The notes beneath the pieces were generated by a model that worked only from the letters and a program-made list of their open reading frames with translations, was not told the origin of the DNA and ran no database searches. A stretch of DNA of 64,000 bases. Source: Oscillospiraceae bacterium (GTDB lineage: Bacteria; Bacillota; Clostridia; Oscillospirales; Acutalibacteraceae). The stretch is from positions 56,583 to 120,582 of the forward strand of contig SVPE01000008.1 in the NCBI GenBank assembly GCA_015066015.1, read 5' to 3'. Of the stretch, positions 9,030 to 17,954 are shown piece after piece (position 1 is the stretch's first letter; every line of letters begins with the position of its first letter). The position numbers were made by a program, and so were the translations under genes.

Positions 9030-10316
9030 TTATCTTTTTTCAATGTTACAGTCCCTCGAAACACAAAGCACAACTCCCATCTGCGCAAGAAGTACGATAA
9101 GTGCCGTACCTCCGTAGCTGAAAAAAGGAAGAGAAATACCCGTATTCGGGAAAATATCCGTAACGACAAATATATTGAATATAACCTGAATGCCCAGCTG
9201 AATCATTATTCCCGTTACAAGAAGGGCACCGAAGTAGTTTCTGCATTTAAGGGCAATATAGCAGCCTCTTGCAATAAGTGCCGCAAAAAGAATCAGCACC
9301 GCCGAAGCACCGACAAAGCCCAGCTCCTCACAGATTACGGGGAAGATAAAATCATTCTGCGGCTCAGGGATATATAGCTGCTTTTGCATTGAATTGCCGA
9401 GACCGACGCCTAGAAGTCCGCCCGACCCTATGGCATAAAGTCCGTTGAGGGTCTGATAACGGCTGTCAGCATCAGCGGTGTCCTTATTGATAAAGGACTC
9501 AATTCTGCTTGATGCAAAGCCGAAGCCTTCGAGGATTTCCGGCTTGAGAAGCACCACAGTGACCGCTGCGGCAACAAGGGTAAACACAAGCGCAAAGTAT
9601 CTCCCCTTCGCACCCGAAACCCACAGCATCAGCACCCCTACGGTAAAAAGAAGAATCGTGCACGAGTAATGACTTTCCAGAAAAACAAGTCCGCAGAAAA
9701 GGCATATTACCGCCGAAAGAAGCACACATGCACGGAAACAGGTTGTGCCGAAGGAGAAAAATCTCTCCTCTGCCGATGTCAGATTATCCCTGCCTTTTTC
9801 AAGACGGATGTGTCTGTCAGTTTTGCTCATAAGAGGCTTCTGCATTACGTTTATCATATATGCAAGAACAATGATGAGGGCAAATTTTGCAAATTCAGAG
9901 GGCTGCACCTGTAAAGGTCCGATACTTATCCATCGCTTTGTCTGACTGTCCGTTGCACCGAAATTAAGCACAAGGGTAAGCACCAGAAGCGCAACCGTAC
10001 CGAAGAATACAAGAAGTGCAGGTCTGCCGTTGAGAAGCTTATAGTCAACCTTCGAAAGCACCGCCATAAGAACAAAGCCTATTGCTCCCCTTTCAAGCTG
10101 AGACCTGAGAAGCACCTCCGAGCCTCCCTTGTTAGCCTCGGAAAAGGCATAGGAGGCGGAGTACATCATAACAATTCCGAAGGCGAAAAGCACCAGCACA
10201 AGAAACAGAAACACAAGGTCAATGTTTCCTTTTGCAAAATAAGCACTGTCTTTTAAAATCAGCTTTTCTTTAAACGTCCCTGCAGTCTTTTTCCGTCCCG
10301 ATAAGGGCATAGACAT
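9030..10316 (-). CDS. ftsW: SEDS peptidoglycan glycosyltransferase FtsW/SpoVE
   Basis: Polytopic; FGIVMMYSAS, PFFSYGGTALIV. Confidence 0.93.
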   Translation of the reverse strand: MSMPLSGRKKTAGTFKEKLILKDSAYFAKGNIDLVFLFLVLVLFAFGIVMMYSASYAFSEANKGGSEVLLRSQLERGAIGFVLMAVLSKVDYKLLNGRPALLVFFGTVALLVLTLVLNFGATDSQTKRWISIGPLQVQPSEFAKFALIIVLAYMINVMQKPLMSKTDRHIRLEKGRDNLTSAEERFFSFGTTCFRACVLLSAVICLFCGLVFLESHYSCTILLFTVGVLMLWVSGAKGRYFALVFTLVAAAVTVVLLKPEILEGFGFASSRIESFINKDTADADSRYQTLNGLYAIGSGGLLGVGLGNSMQKQLYIPEPQNDFIFPVICEELGFVGASAVLILFAALIARGCYIALKCRNYFGALLVTGIMIQLGIQVIFNIFVVTDIFPNTGISLPFFSYGGTALIVLLAQMGVVLCVSRDCNIEKR

Positions 10317-10359
10317 AAAAAGGACAGCCTCCGTTTAATGATGATGTAAAATAAGTAAA

Positions 10360-11403
10360 TTATTTATTGACCGTAAAGTACATAAGTACGACACCTATTA
10401 TGCAGCCGACAGTGCTCACTGCAGTGAAAACAGCAACGATTTTCTTTTCGTTCCAGCCGCACATTTCAAAATGGTGATGGATAGGTGCCATTTTGAAAAC
10501 CTTCTTTTTGCGGATTTTGATTGATCCGATCTGGATAACGTCGCTGAGAGCCTCTATAACGTAAATGATGCCTACGGGAAGAAGTATAACCGGGCATTCA
10601 ACAGCATAGGCAAGTGCAACAACAAGACCGCCAAGGAACATTGAACCGGTATCGCCCATCATAACCTTTGCAGGGTAGTGATTCCATACGATGTAACCGC
10701 AGCAGCTGCCTGCAAGTGCGGCACCGAGAATTCCTACGGATGTATTCTTCATAATAAGACCCATTACACAGAAAGCAACACCGACAGGGATTGTTACGCT
10801 GCCGCAAAGACCGTCAACACCGTCAGTAAAGTTAACTGCATTGATTGCACCGTAAATTACGCAGACGCCGAAAATAAAGAAGAAAATCATTCCGGGGATA
10901 CTGTCAAGTGCAAGCTTGCCGTAGAAGGGAATGTACATTCCGGTGCTGTCGCTGATTGCAAGTGAAGCAAGATAACCGGCAATAATAAGCACCTGAGGAA
11001 TTGTCTTCTGAATTTCGGTAAGACCGAGGTTTCTCTTTTTTACAACCTTGATGTAGTCGTCTGCAAAGCCTACAAGTGAGAAGCAGAATGCCATAAGTAT
11101 ACCGGCAAAAAGTCTTGTCATCTGCTGATTGCGAAGCACCTCAAGCTCTGCAAAGGCATCAAAGCCCGCAAGCTTACAGGTAAGAAGTGTAAGCGCAGTG
11201 ACAACAATAGTACCTATAATGAACATGATACCGCCCATTGTGGGTGTACCCTGCTTTTTGGCGTGCCATTTCGGGCCGATGTCCACAAGGATATTCTGAC
11301 CGAATTTAAGCTTGTGAAGTATGGGGATAAGAAAATATCCGAGCACTGCCGTCACAATAAGGGACAGCACAAAGCTTATTGAAATTGCGATAATACTGTT
11401 CAT
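10360..11403 (-). CDS. mraY: Phospho-N-acetylmuramoyl-pentapeptide transferase
   Basis: KQGTPTMGGIMF, NAVNFTDGVDGLCG, APIHHHFEMCGWNEKKIV. Confidence 0.97.
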   Translation of the reverse strand: MNSIIAISISFVLSLIVTAVLGYFLIPILHKLKFGQNILVDIGPKWHAKKQGTPTMGGIMFIIGTIVVTALTLLTCKLAGFDAFAELEVLRNQQMTRLFAGILMAFCFSLVGFADDYIKVVKKRNLGLTEIQKTIPQVLIIAGYLASLAISDSTGMYIPFYGKLALDSIPGMIFFFIFGVCVIYGAINAVNFTDGVDGLCGSVTIPVGVAFCVMGLIMKNTSVGILGAALAGSCCGYIVWNHYPAKVMMGDTGSMFLGGLVVALAYAVECPVILLPVGIIYVIEALSDVIQIGSIKIRKKKVFKMAPIHHHFEMCGWNEKKIVAVFTAVSTVGCIIGVVLMYFTVNK

Positions 11404-11440
11404 TTTAAAACATTCCTTTCAATTTATCTTTCGCGGAAAA

Positions 11441-12856
11441 TCATTTTGCAAGGATTTCCCTTACAATTTCCCGCTCATCAAAGGGCAGCTTTTCGTCGCC
11501 TATCTGCTGACTTGTTTCATGCCCTTTACCTGCCAGGAAAATAATATCATTATTTTGCGCCCTTTTCAAGGCATATTCTATTGCTTTTTTCCGATTTTCG
11601 TGAATGTAAACGGATTTTTTACTTTTTTTCATTCCCGAAAGTATATCTTCAATGATTTTTTCAGGCTCCTCGTACCGTGGGTTATCACTTGTGACCACGG
11701 TAATATCGGAAAGCTCACCGACAATCTCGCCCATACGGCTGCGCTTTTCCCGGTCTCTGTTTCCGCCGCAGCCGAATACGGTAATTATTCTCCCCTTCTT
11801 TATGCCTCTGAGAAAAAGAAGGCTCTGCCTTAATGAATCCTCGGTATGCGCATAGTCGATTATAACGGAAAAGTCTCTGTCAAGAGGGAGAAACTCCATT
11901 CTGCCCCTGACGGAATAAAACTGTCTGAGCCCCTCAGCACAGCCGTAAAGGCTTATGCCAAGCTCCATACAAAGTGCAATTGCCGACAGTGAGTTTGCAA
12001 CATTGAAAAGTCCCGGTACCTTAAGCTTTATGCGGTGTATTATTCCGTCTCCGACAAAGGCGTAATCTGTCTCCTGCTGCTTGCAGCTGATGCTTTTTGC
12101 CGTATAGGTTGCACTGTTATCCCGAAGGGAATAAGTAATAGTTTTCCCTTTTGACGCATTTATAAAATCGTCTCTTGCTCCGTCGTCATAATTTATCACG
12201 CTGAAAAAAGCATTTCTGAATAGCTCCAGCTTCGCATTTTTATAGTTTTCGGCGTTTCCGTGATAATCAAGGTGGTCCCTTGTAAGATTCGTGAGCACCG
12301 CACCTTCAAATTCAAGCCCGTAAAGCCTCTGCTGAAAAAGGCCCTGAGACGACGCCTCAATAACACAGAATTCGCCTCCCGAATTCCTTACCTCGCTGAG
12401 CATTCTGTGAAGCTCAAAGCAATCGGGAGTTGTAAGCACCGACTCTGTTTCGCTTATGCAGGTATCGTTTTTCACCGTGCTTATCAGTCCGCAGCGTCTT
12501 CCCGCAACGGTAAGTATACGGTGAATCATATAGCAGGTTGTTGTTTTTCCGTTTGTACCCGTAACGCCTATAAGCCGCAGTGCCCTGTGGCAATCACTGA
12601 AAAAGGCACTGCACAAAAGCGCGTAGGCTTTTCTTGTGTCGCTTACGACAACGCAGTCACCACATACCGCACTGTCTGATATAACAAGCTCGGCGCCCCT
12701 TGAAAAAGCGTCCGCAACATAGTCACGGGCATTTTTGTGACAGACAAAAATACTGCCCTTACTGCATTTTCTTGAGTCATCCGTAATATATTTTATGTCC
12801 TTATCCTCACCTTTATACGATATGTCAACAGCTCTTAACAATTGAGAGATAAGCAT
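11441..12856 (-). CDS. murE: UDP-N-acetylmuramyl-tripeptide synthetase MurE
   Basis: GVTGTNGKTTTCYM, TSDNPRYEEP, LAGKGHETSQ; Mur ligase fold. Confidence 0.95.
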   Translation of the reverse strand: MLISQLLRAVDISYKGEDKDIKYITDDSRKCSKGSIFVCHKNARDYVADAFSRGAELVISDSAVCGDCVVVSDTRKAYALLCSAFFSDCHRALRLIGVTGTNGKTTTCYMIHRILTVAGRRCGLISTVKNDTCISETESVLTTPDCFELHRMLSEVRNSGGEFCVIEASSQGLFQQRLYGLEFEGAVLTNLTRDHLDYHGNAENYKNAKLELFRNAFFSVINYDDGARDDFINASKGKTITYSLRDNSATYTAKSISCKQQETDYAFVGDGIIHRIKLKVPGLFNVANSLSAIALCMELGISLYGCAEGLRQFYSVRGRMEFLPLDRDFSVIIDYAHTEDSLRQSLLFLRGIKKGRIITVFGCGGNRDREKRSRMGEIVGELSDITVVTSDNPRYEEPEKIIEDILSGMKKSKKSVYIHENRKKAIEYALKRAQNNDIIFLAGKGHETSQQIGDEKLPFDEREIVREILAK

Positions 12857-12868
12857 ATTTTTCCTCCG

Positions 12869-15181
12869 TTAATCTGCCGCTGCTTCACGGCTTATGAATG
12901 TAACTGTAAGTGTTGTACCCGCTTTCACCACAGTGCCCTCGGGAATACTCTGACTGTAGGAAACAAGAGCATCCTGCCCCTGTCCTGACGAAAAAATAAC
13001 ATTAAGTGAATGCTCTGCGGCAAGAAAATTCACCTCAGAGACTGTTTTGCCTGAAAAGTCGGGCACTACCGTTTCAACAGCTTCGCCTGCCTTATCGGTA
13101 TAAACCACCACAACTCCGCCCCTTGCAATCAGCTGACCCTCCGACGGAAACTGAGAGATAATGTTTTCCCCTTTGCCCGACACCTTTATTTCAAAGCCCT
13201 CTGCAGCGGCAATATTTCTCGCCTGCCATAAGGGCATACCGATAAAATCCGGTGCGGTAAAGCTGACTGCCGAAAGCTCCTTTTCGGTGTACTGCGGCTC
13301 ATAATTCATGTAATCGAGTGTACTTCTGATTACCTCTTTTGCAACGGGTGCCGCAAGAGCGCCGCCGCTTGTAAGGTAGCCCGACGGACTGTCAATCCCG
13401 ATAAGCACACATATTTGGGGATTATCTGCAGGGGCAAAGGAAAGAAAAGAGGCTATGTAGGAATTAGTGCCCGAATCGAGCTTCTGTGCAGTGCCTGTTT
13501 TCCCCGCTATACGGTAGCCCTCAAGGTAAGCGTTTTTACCCGTACCCTCAGAGACAACCGATTCCATCATGCTCCTGACCTTTTCGCAGGTGCTTTCGCT
13601 TAAAATCTGACGCCTGAGTGAAGGCTCGGTTTTTCTGATAAGCTCACCGTCGCTGTCAAGCACACCTGCCACAAGGTAGGGCTTCATCAGCCTTCCGCCG
13701 TTGGCAATTGCCGATGCGGCACTCACGAGCTGAAGCGGTGTGACTCTCACGCTCTGCCCGAAGGATGTACTTGCAAGGTCAACTATGCTCATTTTATCCC
13801 TTCGGTGGACAATTGAGATGCTTTCATTTGCCGCATCGATACCCGTCCGTTCCGTAAAGCCGAAGGACTCAAAATATTTATAGTAATTCTCTACTCCGAG
13901 TCTTTGTCCCAGGGAAATGAAAAAACAGTTGCAGGAATTCATAAGACCCTGACACAGAGTCTGACTTCCGTGAGCCTTATGGCTTGCACAGTGATAAACC
14001 GTATCGGCAACACGTATGGACGACGTGCAGCTGAAGCCTGTTTTTTCGGTAGCAACGCCCTCTTCCAGTGCTGCCGCAAGGGTGAAAATTTTAAAGGTCG
14101 AGCCGGGCTCATAATTACTCGTAAGACAAAAGCTGTTCCACTGTCTGAAAAGAAGCTCCGAGTATTTTTCCTTATACTCCGTTGTGCCCGGTGTAAGCAG
14201 TGAAAGCTCCGAGGAATCGGTAGAAGCTGAAAGCTCACGGGGATTATTAAGATCAAAATCCGGCTTATCGCTCATAGCGAGAATTGCGCCCGTTTTCACG
14301 TCAGCCACAATACCGTAAACGCCCTTTGCCTTAGTCCTCGAAAGAGCCTTTGTCAAAGAATTTTCAAGGTAGGTCTGTATGTTTTTGTCCACCGTGAGAA
14401 TAAGCCCGTTACCCTCAACGGGATCAATTATGGTTTCATAGCTGTCTGAGATTTCATTACCTCTTGAATCTCTTGCAGAAAGGATTCTGCCGTCTGTCCC
14501 CTTAAGCTCACTGTTATAGTAGCTTTCAAGTCCTGTTTCACCGTCGCCGTCAGCATTGACAACGCCTATAAGCTTTGACGCGAGACTTTGTCCCGGATAA
14601 ATTCTGTTTTGGGAATTCTCATAATAAAAGCAGCTGCGAAGGTCTACTGTGCTTTTATCCTTTATATAAAAGGGCTCGCAGAAAAACTCCTCAAGAAGCC
14701 TGATTTCCTCACTTGTAATATTCTTGTGAATTCTCGCCTGAGGGTCCGAGCTTCTGCTCAGGGCGGTCATGATATCCTCTTCGTCAAGTGAAAGCACCTG
14801 AGCAATTCTCCGGCAGATAAGTGAAAAGCACCTCTGCTTTTCCTCAGGATATTTTTTGAATTTAAGGTTTAATCTGTAACTGTTTACGCAAAGGTTGCGG
14901 CAGGGCTCACTTGCAGCAAGCAAAGACATATTGCAGTCGTAAATTGTGCCTCTTGCCGCCTTTACGGTCGTGTCTCTGAGCTGATTGTCAGCAGCAAGCT
15001 GCCTGTACTCTTCGCCCCTTGTGAGCATAATGTACGCCACTCTGCCGAGGCAACCGAAAATAAGAAGAAACAGCATTGCAAGACAAAGTGTCACCGTACG
15101 GAAGGAAAAGGCTCCGCTTATCCTTCTTTTTACCGAGTCCTTATTTACATAATGCTCCTTATTTTTTCTTTGCAAAGGCAC
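12869..15181 (-). CDS. Class B PBP (FtsI/SpoVD) with C-terminal PASTA domains
   Basis: EPGSTFKIFTLAAAL (SxxK), SCN, KTGTAQK; PASTA-like repeats at C-terminus; GTG start. Confidence 0.93.
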   Translation of the reverse strand: MPLQRKNKEHYVNKDSVKRRISGAFSFRTVTLCLAMLFLLIFGCLGRVAYIMLTRGEEYRQLAADNQLRDTTVKAARGTIYDCNMSLLAASEPCRNLCVNSYRLNLKFKKYPEEKQRCFSLICRRIAQVLSLDEEDIMTALSRSSDPQARIHKNITSEEIRLLEEFFCEPFYIKDKSTVDLRSCFYYENSQNRIYPGQSLASKLIGVVNADGDGETGLESYYNSELKGTDGRILSARDSRGNEISDSYETIIDPVEGNGLILTVDKNIQTYLENSLTKALSRTKAKGVYGIVADVKTGAILAMSDKPDFDLNNPRELSASTDSSELSLLTPGTTEYKEKYSELLFRQWNSFCLTSNYEPGSTFKIFTLAAALEEGVATEKTGFSCTSSIRVADTVYHCASHKAHGSQTLCQGLMNSCNCFFISLGQRLGVENYYKYFESFGFTERTGIDAANESISIVHRRDKMSIVDLASTSFGQSVRVTPLQLVSAASAIANGGRLMKPYLVAGVLDSDGELIRKTEPSLRRQILSESTCEKVRSMMESVVSEGTGKNAYLEGYRIAGKTGTAQKLDSGTNSYIASFLSFAPADNPQICVLIGIDSPSGYLTSGGALAAPVAKEVIRSTLDYMNYEPQYTEKELSAVSFTAPDFIGMPLWQARNIAAAEGFEIKVSGKGENIISQFPSEGQLIARGGVVVVYTDKAGEAVETVVPDFSGKTVSEVNFLAAEHSLNVIFSSGQGQDALVSYSQSIPEGTVVKAGTTLTVTFISREAAAD

Positions 15182-15299
15182 CAGCTCCCGGGAAATTAAT
15201 AGGTTTCAAAAAGTCAAAACAGGGGCTGCCAAAAAAACAGTCCCTTGTTTGATTTACACGAATAATATATTCATTTCCCTTTGCTTTTATTATCCTGCC

Positions 15300-15797
15300 T
15301 CAGCTGTAATCGCTTATTCTTACCTGTCTGGTCTTTTTTTCGGGGACCTTGATAAGTCCGAGCTGCTCAGTAGCAATTTTATCTATATTGATACCCTTGG
15401 TTGCTTCGTCAAGCTGAAACTTAAGAGTATTGTTCTGCTCAAGACAAAGCTGGTATTCACTTTCAAGTGTTTCAAGTCTTGATTTTGCGCTGTTGAGCTC
15501 AGCCTTGCTTGCTATAGCCATTATACCGACTGAAAGAAACAGTGCGAGAACTATGGATGTCTGTATCATAAAAAGCTTGAAGGTTCTGTTTTTTGCAAGA
15601 ATACCCTGCTTTTTTGTACCTTCAACTCTTGTAAGCTTAGGCTGTTCTTTTCTCTGAGGAGGTCTCTGCTGAGTGCTTCTTCTGTCAGGTGCTGCATTTG
15701 CTCTGGGAGCAGTATTGCCGTATTGTGTTCTGCCTGCTGTACGTGTAGGCACGTAGTCATCAAAAATATCGTTGTACTTATATGCGTACGGTGCCAC
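15300..15797 (-). CDS. ftsL: FtsL-like septum formation initiator protein
   Basis: Small protein with single TM and coiled coil between rsmH and ftsI. Confidence 0.75.
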   Translation of the reverse strand: MAPYAYKYNDIFDDYVPTRTAGRTQYGNTAPRANAAPDRRSTQQRPPQRKEQPKLTRVEGTKKQGILAKNRTFKLFMIQTSIVLALFLSVGIMAIASKAELNSAKSRLETLESEYQLCLEQNNTLKFQLDEATKGINIDKIATEQLGLIKVPEKKTRQVRISDYS

Positions 15798-15838
15798 TTG
15801 ACCTCACCTCTTCCTTTATTTTTAACGAATTGATTTTT

Positions 15839-16768
15839 TCAACGAATTTTCTTTATGCATCTGAGTGTTGCGCTTCTCGAACGCGGATTTTCTTCAATCT
15901 CTTTTTCGCTCGGCAGAATCTTTCTGAAGGGAAGCTCACCCTCCGGAGTTTTTCCGCAGATGCACACCGGTGCGCTTCTCGGGCACTCACAGCCCTTGCA
16001 GAATTCACGGAAAGCATTTTTCACTATCCTGTCTTCAAGGGAATGGAAGGTAATGATTGAAAGTCTGCCGTCCTTCCTGAGGCAAGAAAACATTTCCCCT
16101 ATAGTATCCTCAAGCTGTCCGGTTTCATTGTTAATAAATATTCTGACGCTTTGGAAAGTTTTTCGCGCCGGGTGATGACCCGTTCTTCTTGCAGCTGCGG
16201 GAATACTGTTTTTTACGATTTCCGCAAGCTCTGTTGTAGTGTCTATAGGCTTCTGCTGTCTTAACTGCACAATGCTTCTTGCAATTCTCGGTGCAAACTT
16301 TTCCTCTCCGTAAAGACGGAAAATTCTGATAAGCTCACCCTCGGAAAAGGTATTTATAACATCGTGCGCCGACATACCCTCCTTACTCATCCTCATATCG
16401 AGCATTGCCTCATTGTGAATCGAAAAGCCTCTGTCCGCCTTGTCCATCTGGTGTGATGAAACTCCGAGGTCAGCCATTACGCCGTCGACCTTGTCTATGC
16501 CTAAGTCCGAAAGAATCGATGAAAGCTCCGAAAATGCCGAATGCACAACGGTGACATTCTTTTCTCCTCCGATTCTCTCCTTTATAACTTCTATTGCCTC
16601 GGGATCACGGTCAATAGCGATAAGTCTGCCTGTGCCCTCGAGCCTTCTTAATATCTCGCGGCTGTGTCCCGCACCTCCGCAGGTACAGTCTACATATATG
16701 CCGCCTTTTTTTACATCAAGTGAGTCGACAGTTTCCTTAAGCAGCACGCTTACGTGTGAAAATTCCAT
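15839..16768 (-). CDS. rsmH: 16S rRNA (cytosine1402-N4)-methyltransferase
   Basis: MEFSHVSVLLKETVDSL, YVDCTCGGAGHSREIL, ARKTFQSVRIFINNE; ORF extended upstream to 16786. Confidence 0.96.
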   Translation of the reverse strand: MEFSHVSVLLKETVDSLDVKKGGIYVDCTCGGAGHSREILRRLEGTGRLIAIDRDPEAIEVIKERIGGEKNVTVVHSAFSELSSILSDLGIDKVDGVMADLGVSSHQMDKADRGFSIHNEAMLDMRMSKEGMSAHDVINTFSEGELIRIFRLYGEEKFAPRIARSIVQLRQQKPIDTTTELAEIVKNSIPAAARRTGHHPARKTFQSVRIFINNETGQLEDTIGEMFSCLRKDGRLSIITFHSLEDRIVKNAFREFCKGCECPRSAPVCICGKTPEGELPFRKILPSEKEIEENPRSRSATLRCIKKIR

Positions 16769-16769
16769 C

Positions 16770-17261
16770 TTACTCACCTTCCACATCGAGGAATCTGCCC
16801 TCGCCCATCATCTGACGGTAAACATCTGCTTCCTTTTCAACGGCAGCCTCATCAGCCTCGTTATCCTCGCAGACCATCTGCAAGCTGGCGTTATAAGACT
16901 TTTTGCTCATAAGCTCCACATAAGAGCCGAAACCGACAAAGATACATTCCTTTTCAAGTCCCGCATTTTCCGCAATTACCGAATTTATGGTGATTCTTCC
17001 CTGACTGTCATAGGATGCTATGTTGGCAGTAAGGAAAATCGGTGAAAGAAGCTTCTTTTTCTTTGCCTGATTATTCATATTCGGAACGGCATTACTGAAC
17101 TCTCTTTCAAACTCATCCTTGCTGTAAAGCTGAATGGAAGGATTCTCTTTAGATGCATAAAGTCTGTAGTAAATAGTTTCACCAAGCTCTTCACGGAACT
17201 TAACCGGAACGAAAACACGGTTTTTTGAGTCCATATTATGTTCGTATGTACCGATAAACAT
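16770..17261 (-). CDS. mraZ: Transcriptional regulator MraZ
   Basis: MFIGTYEHNMDSKNRVFVPVKFREELG and second AbrB-like half ITINSVIAENAGLEKECIFVGFGSYVELM. Confidence 0.95.
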   Translation of the reverse strand: MFIGTYEHNMDSKNRVFVPVKFREELGETIYYRLYASKENPSIQLYSKDEFEREFSNAVPNMNNQAKKKKLLSPIFLTANIASYDSQGRITINSVIAENAGLEKECIFVGFGSYVELMSKKSYNASLQMVCEDNEADEAAVEKEADVYRQMMGEGRFLDVEGE

Positions 17262-17313
17262 TTAAAGCACCTTCCTTTCTTTTCAGATGAAAACAGAAGC
17301 GGAGTGCGATTTT

Positions 17314-17330
17314 CCACCACGAAAAACCAC
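17314..17330 (-). promoter_or_regulatory. Candidate MraZ-binding GTGG direct repeats
   Basis: Minus strand GTGGTTTTTCGTGGTGG: GTGG repeats at 10-bp spacing upstream of mraZ; another GTGGGG at 17356-17361. Confidence 0.35.
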
Positions 17331-17376
17331 TAATCGACATAAAGTTGAACCGATTCCCCACTTTTGTTGTGTTTTT

Positions 17377-17405
17377 ATTATAATATTCACCATTAGAATT
17401 GTCAA
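17377..17405 (-). promoter_or_regulatory. Consensus sigma-A promoter for the dcw cluster
   Basis: Minus strand TTGACA-17 nt-TATAAT (TTGACA ATTCTAATGGTGAATAT TATAAT). Confidence 0.85.
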
Positions 17406-17480
17406 TGGGTAAAATAAAAAAATAAAAAGATTTTTTCTGTTTTTGCAGGCTTTTTTCTCAGGAATATGCCCCACACTGAC

Positions 17481-17624
17481 CGCGGGGAGGCTTTACGCCT
17501 TCCCGCGGAAGGCGTAAAGGCAGCGAGCCCTGCGCTGTCGCCCGACCTTTCTGCTTTACACGGCACATTGAACAGACAGCGCAGGGCCCGCTGAAGCAAC
17601 GCTTGCGCGTTGCTCCTCCCCGCG
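17481..17624. repeat. Cloverleaf-like palindromic intergenic repeat, copy B
   Basis: Outer CGCGGGGAG (17481-17489)/CTCCCCGCG (17616-17624); inner CTTTACGCCTTCC/GGAAGGCGTAAAG, GCCCTGCGCTGTC/GACAGCGCAGGGC, GCAACGC/GCGTTGC. Confidence 0.85.
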
Positions 17625-17656
17625 TATGTATACCCGGAATTTTCCCTTAAATTAAG

Positions 17657-17876
17657 GGGGTTGTTGCATTAAGCGCAGACCAAAAAGCAAAACAAAAAAG
17701 CAGGTATTTGTAGTAAATCTACTGAAAATATCTGCTTTAATTCTATTGAAAGTAACTTTTAAGTGTTGCATAAAACATAATTTTGCTTTTTTAGACGTTT
17801 TTTCACCCACTCGGAGTACCTTAGTACGCCTTCGGGGATGAAGAAAACGCCTTCTGCATCTTAATGCAACAACCCC
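17657..17876. mobile_element. MITE-like element, copy 1 (no ORF)
   Basis: 17-bp TIR GGGGTTGTTGCATTAAG/CTTAATGCAACAACCCC; internal palindrome GCAGGTATTTGTAGTAAATCTACTGAAAATATCTGC; near-identical second copy at 63875. Confidence 0.8.
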
Positions 17877-17954
17877 TTGATATTTTTTGTAAAAGAGAAA
17901 AGGCAGCCGTTTTAATGCAAACGGTGTCGCATACGGCTGTCTTTAATCTGGCTT

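Noticed and set aside
8589-9377. Plus-strand and alternate-frame ORFs across murG/ftsW
   Set aside because: Overlap strongly supported murG and ftsW CDSs on the opposite or same strand; no recognisable motifs.
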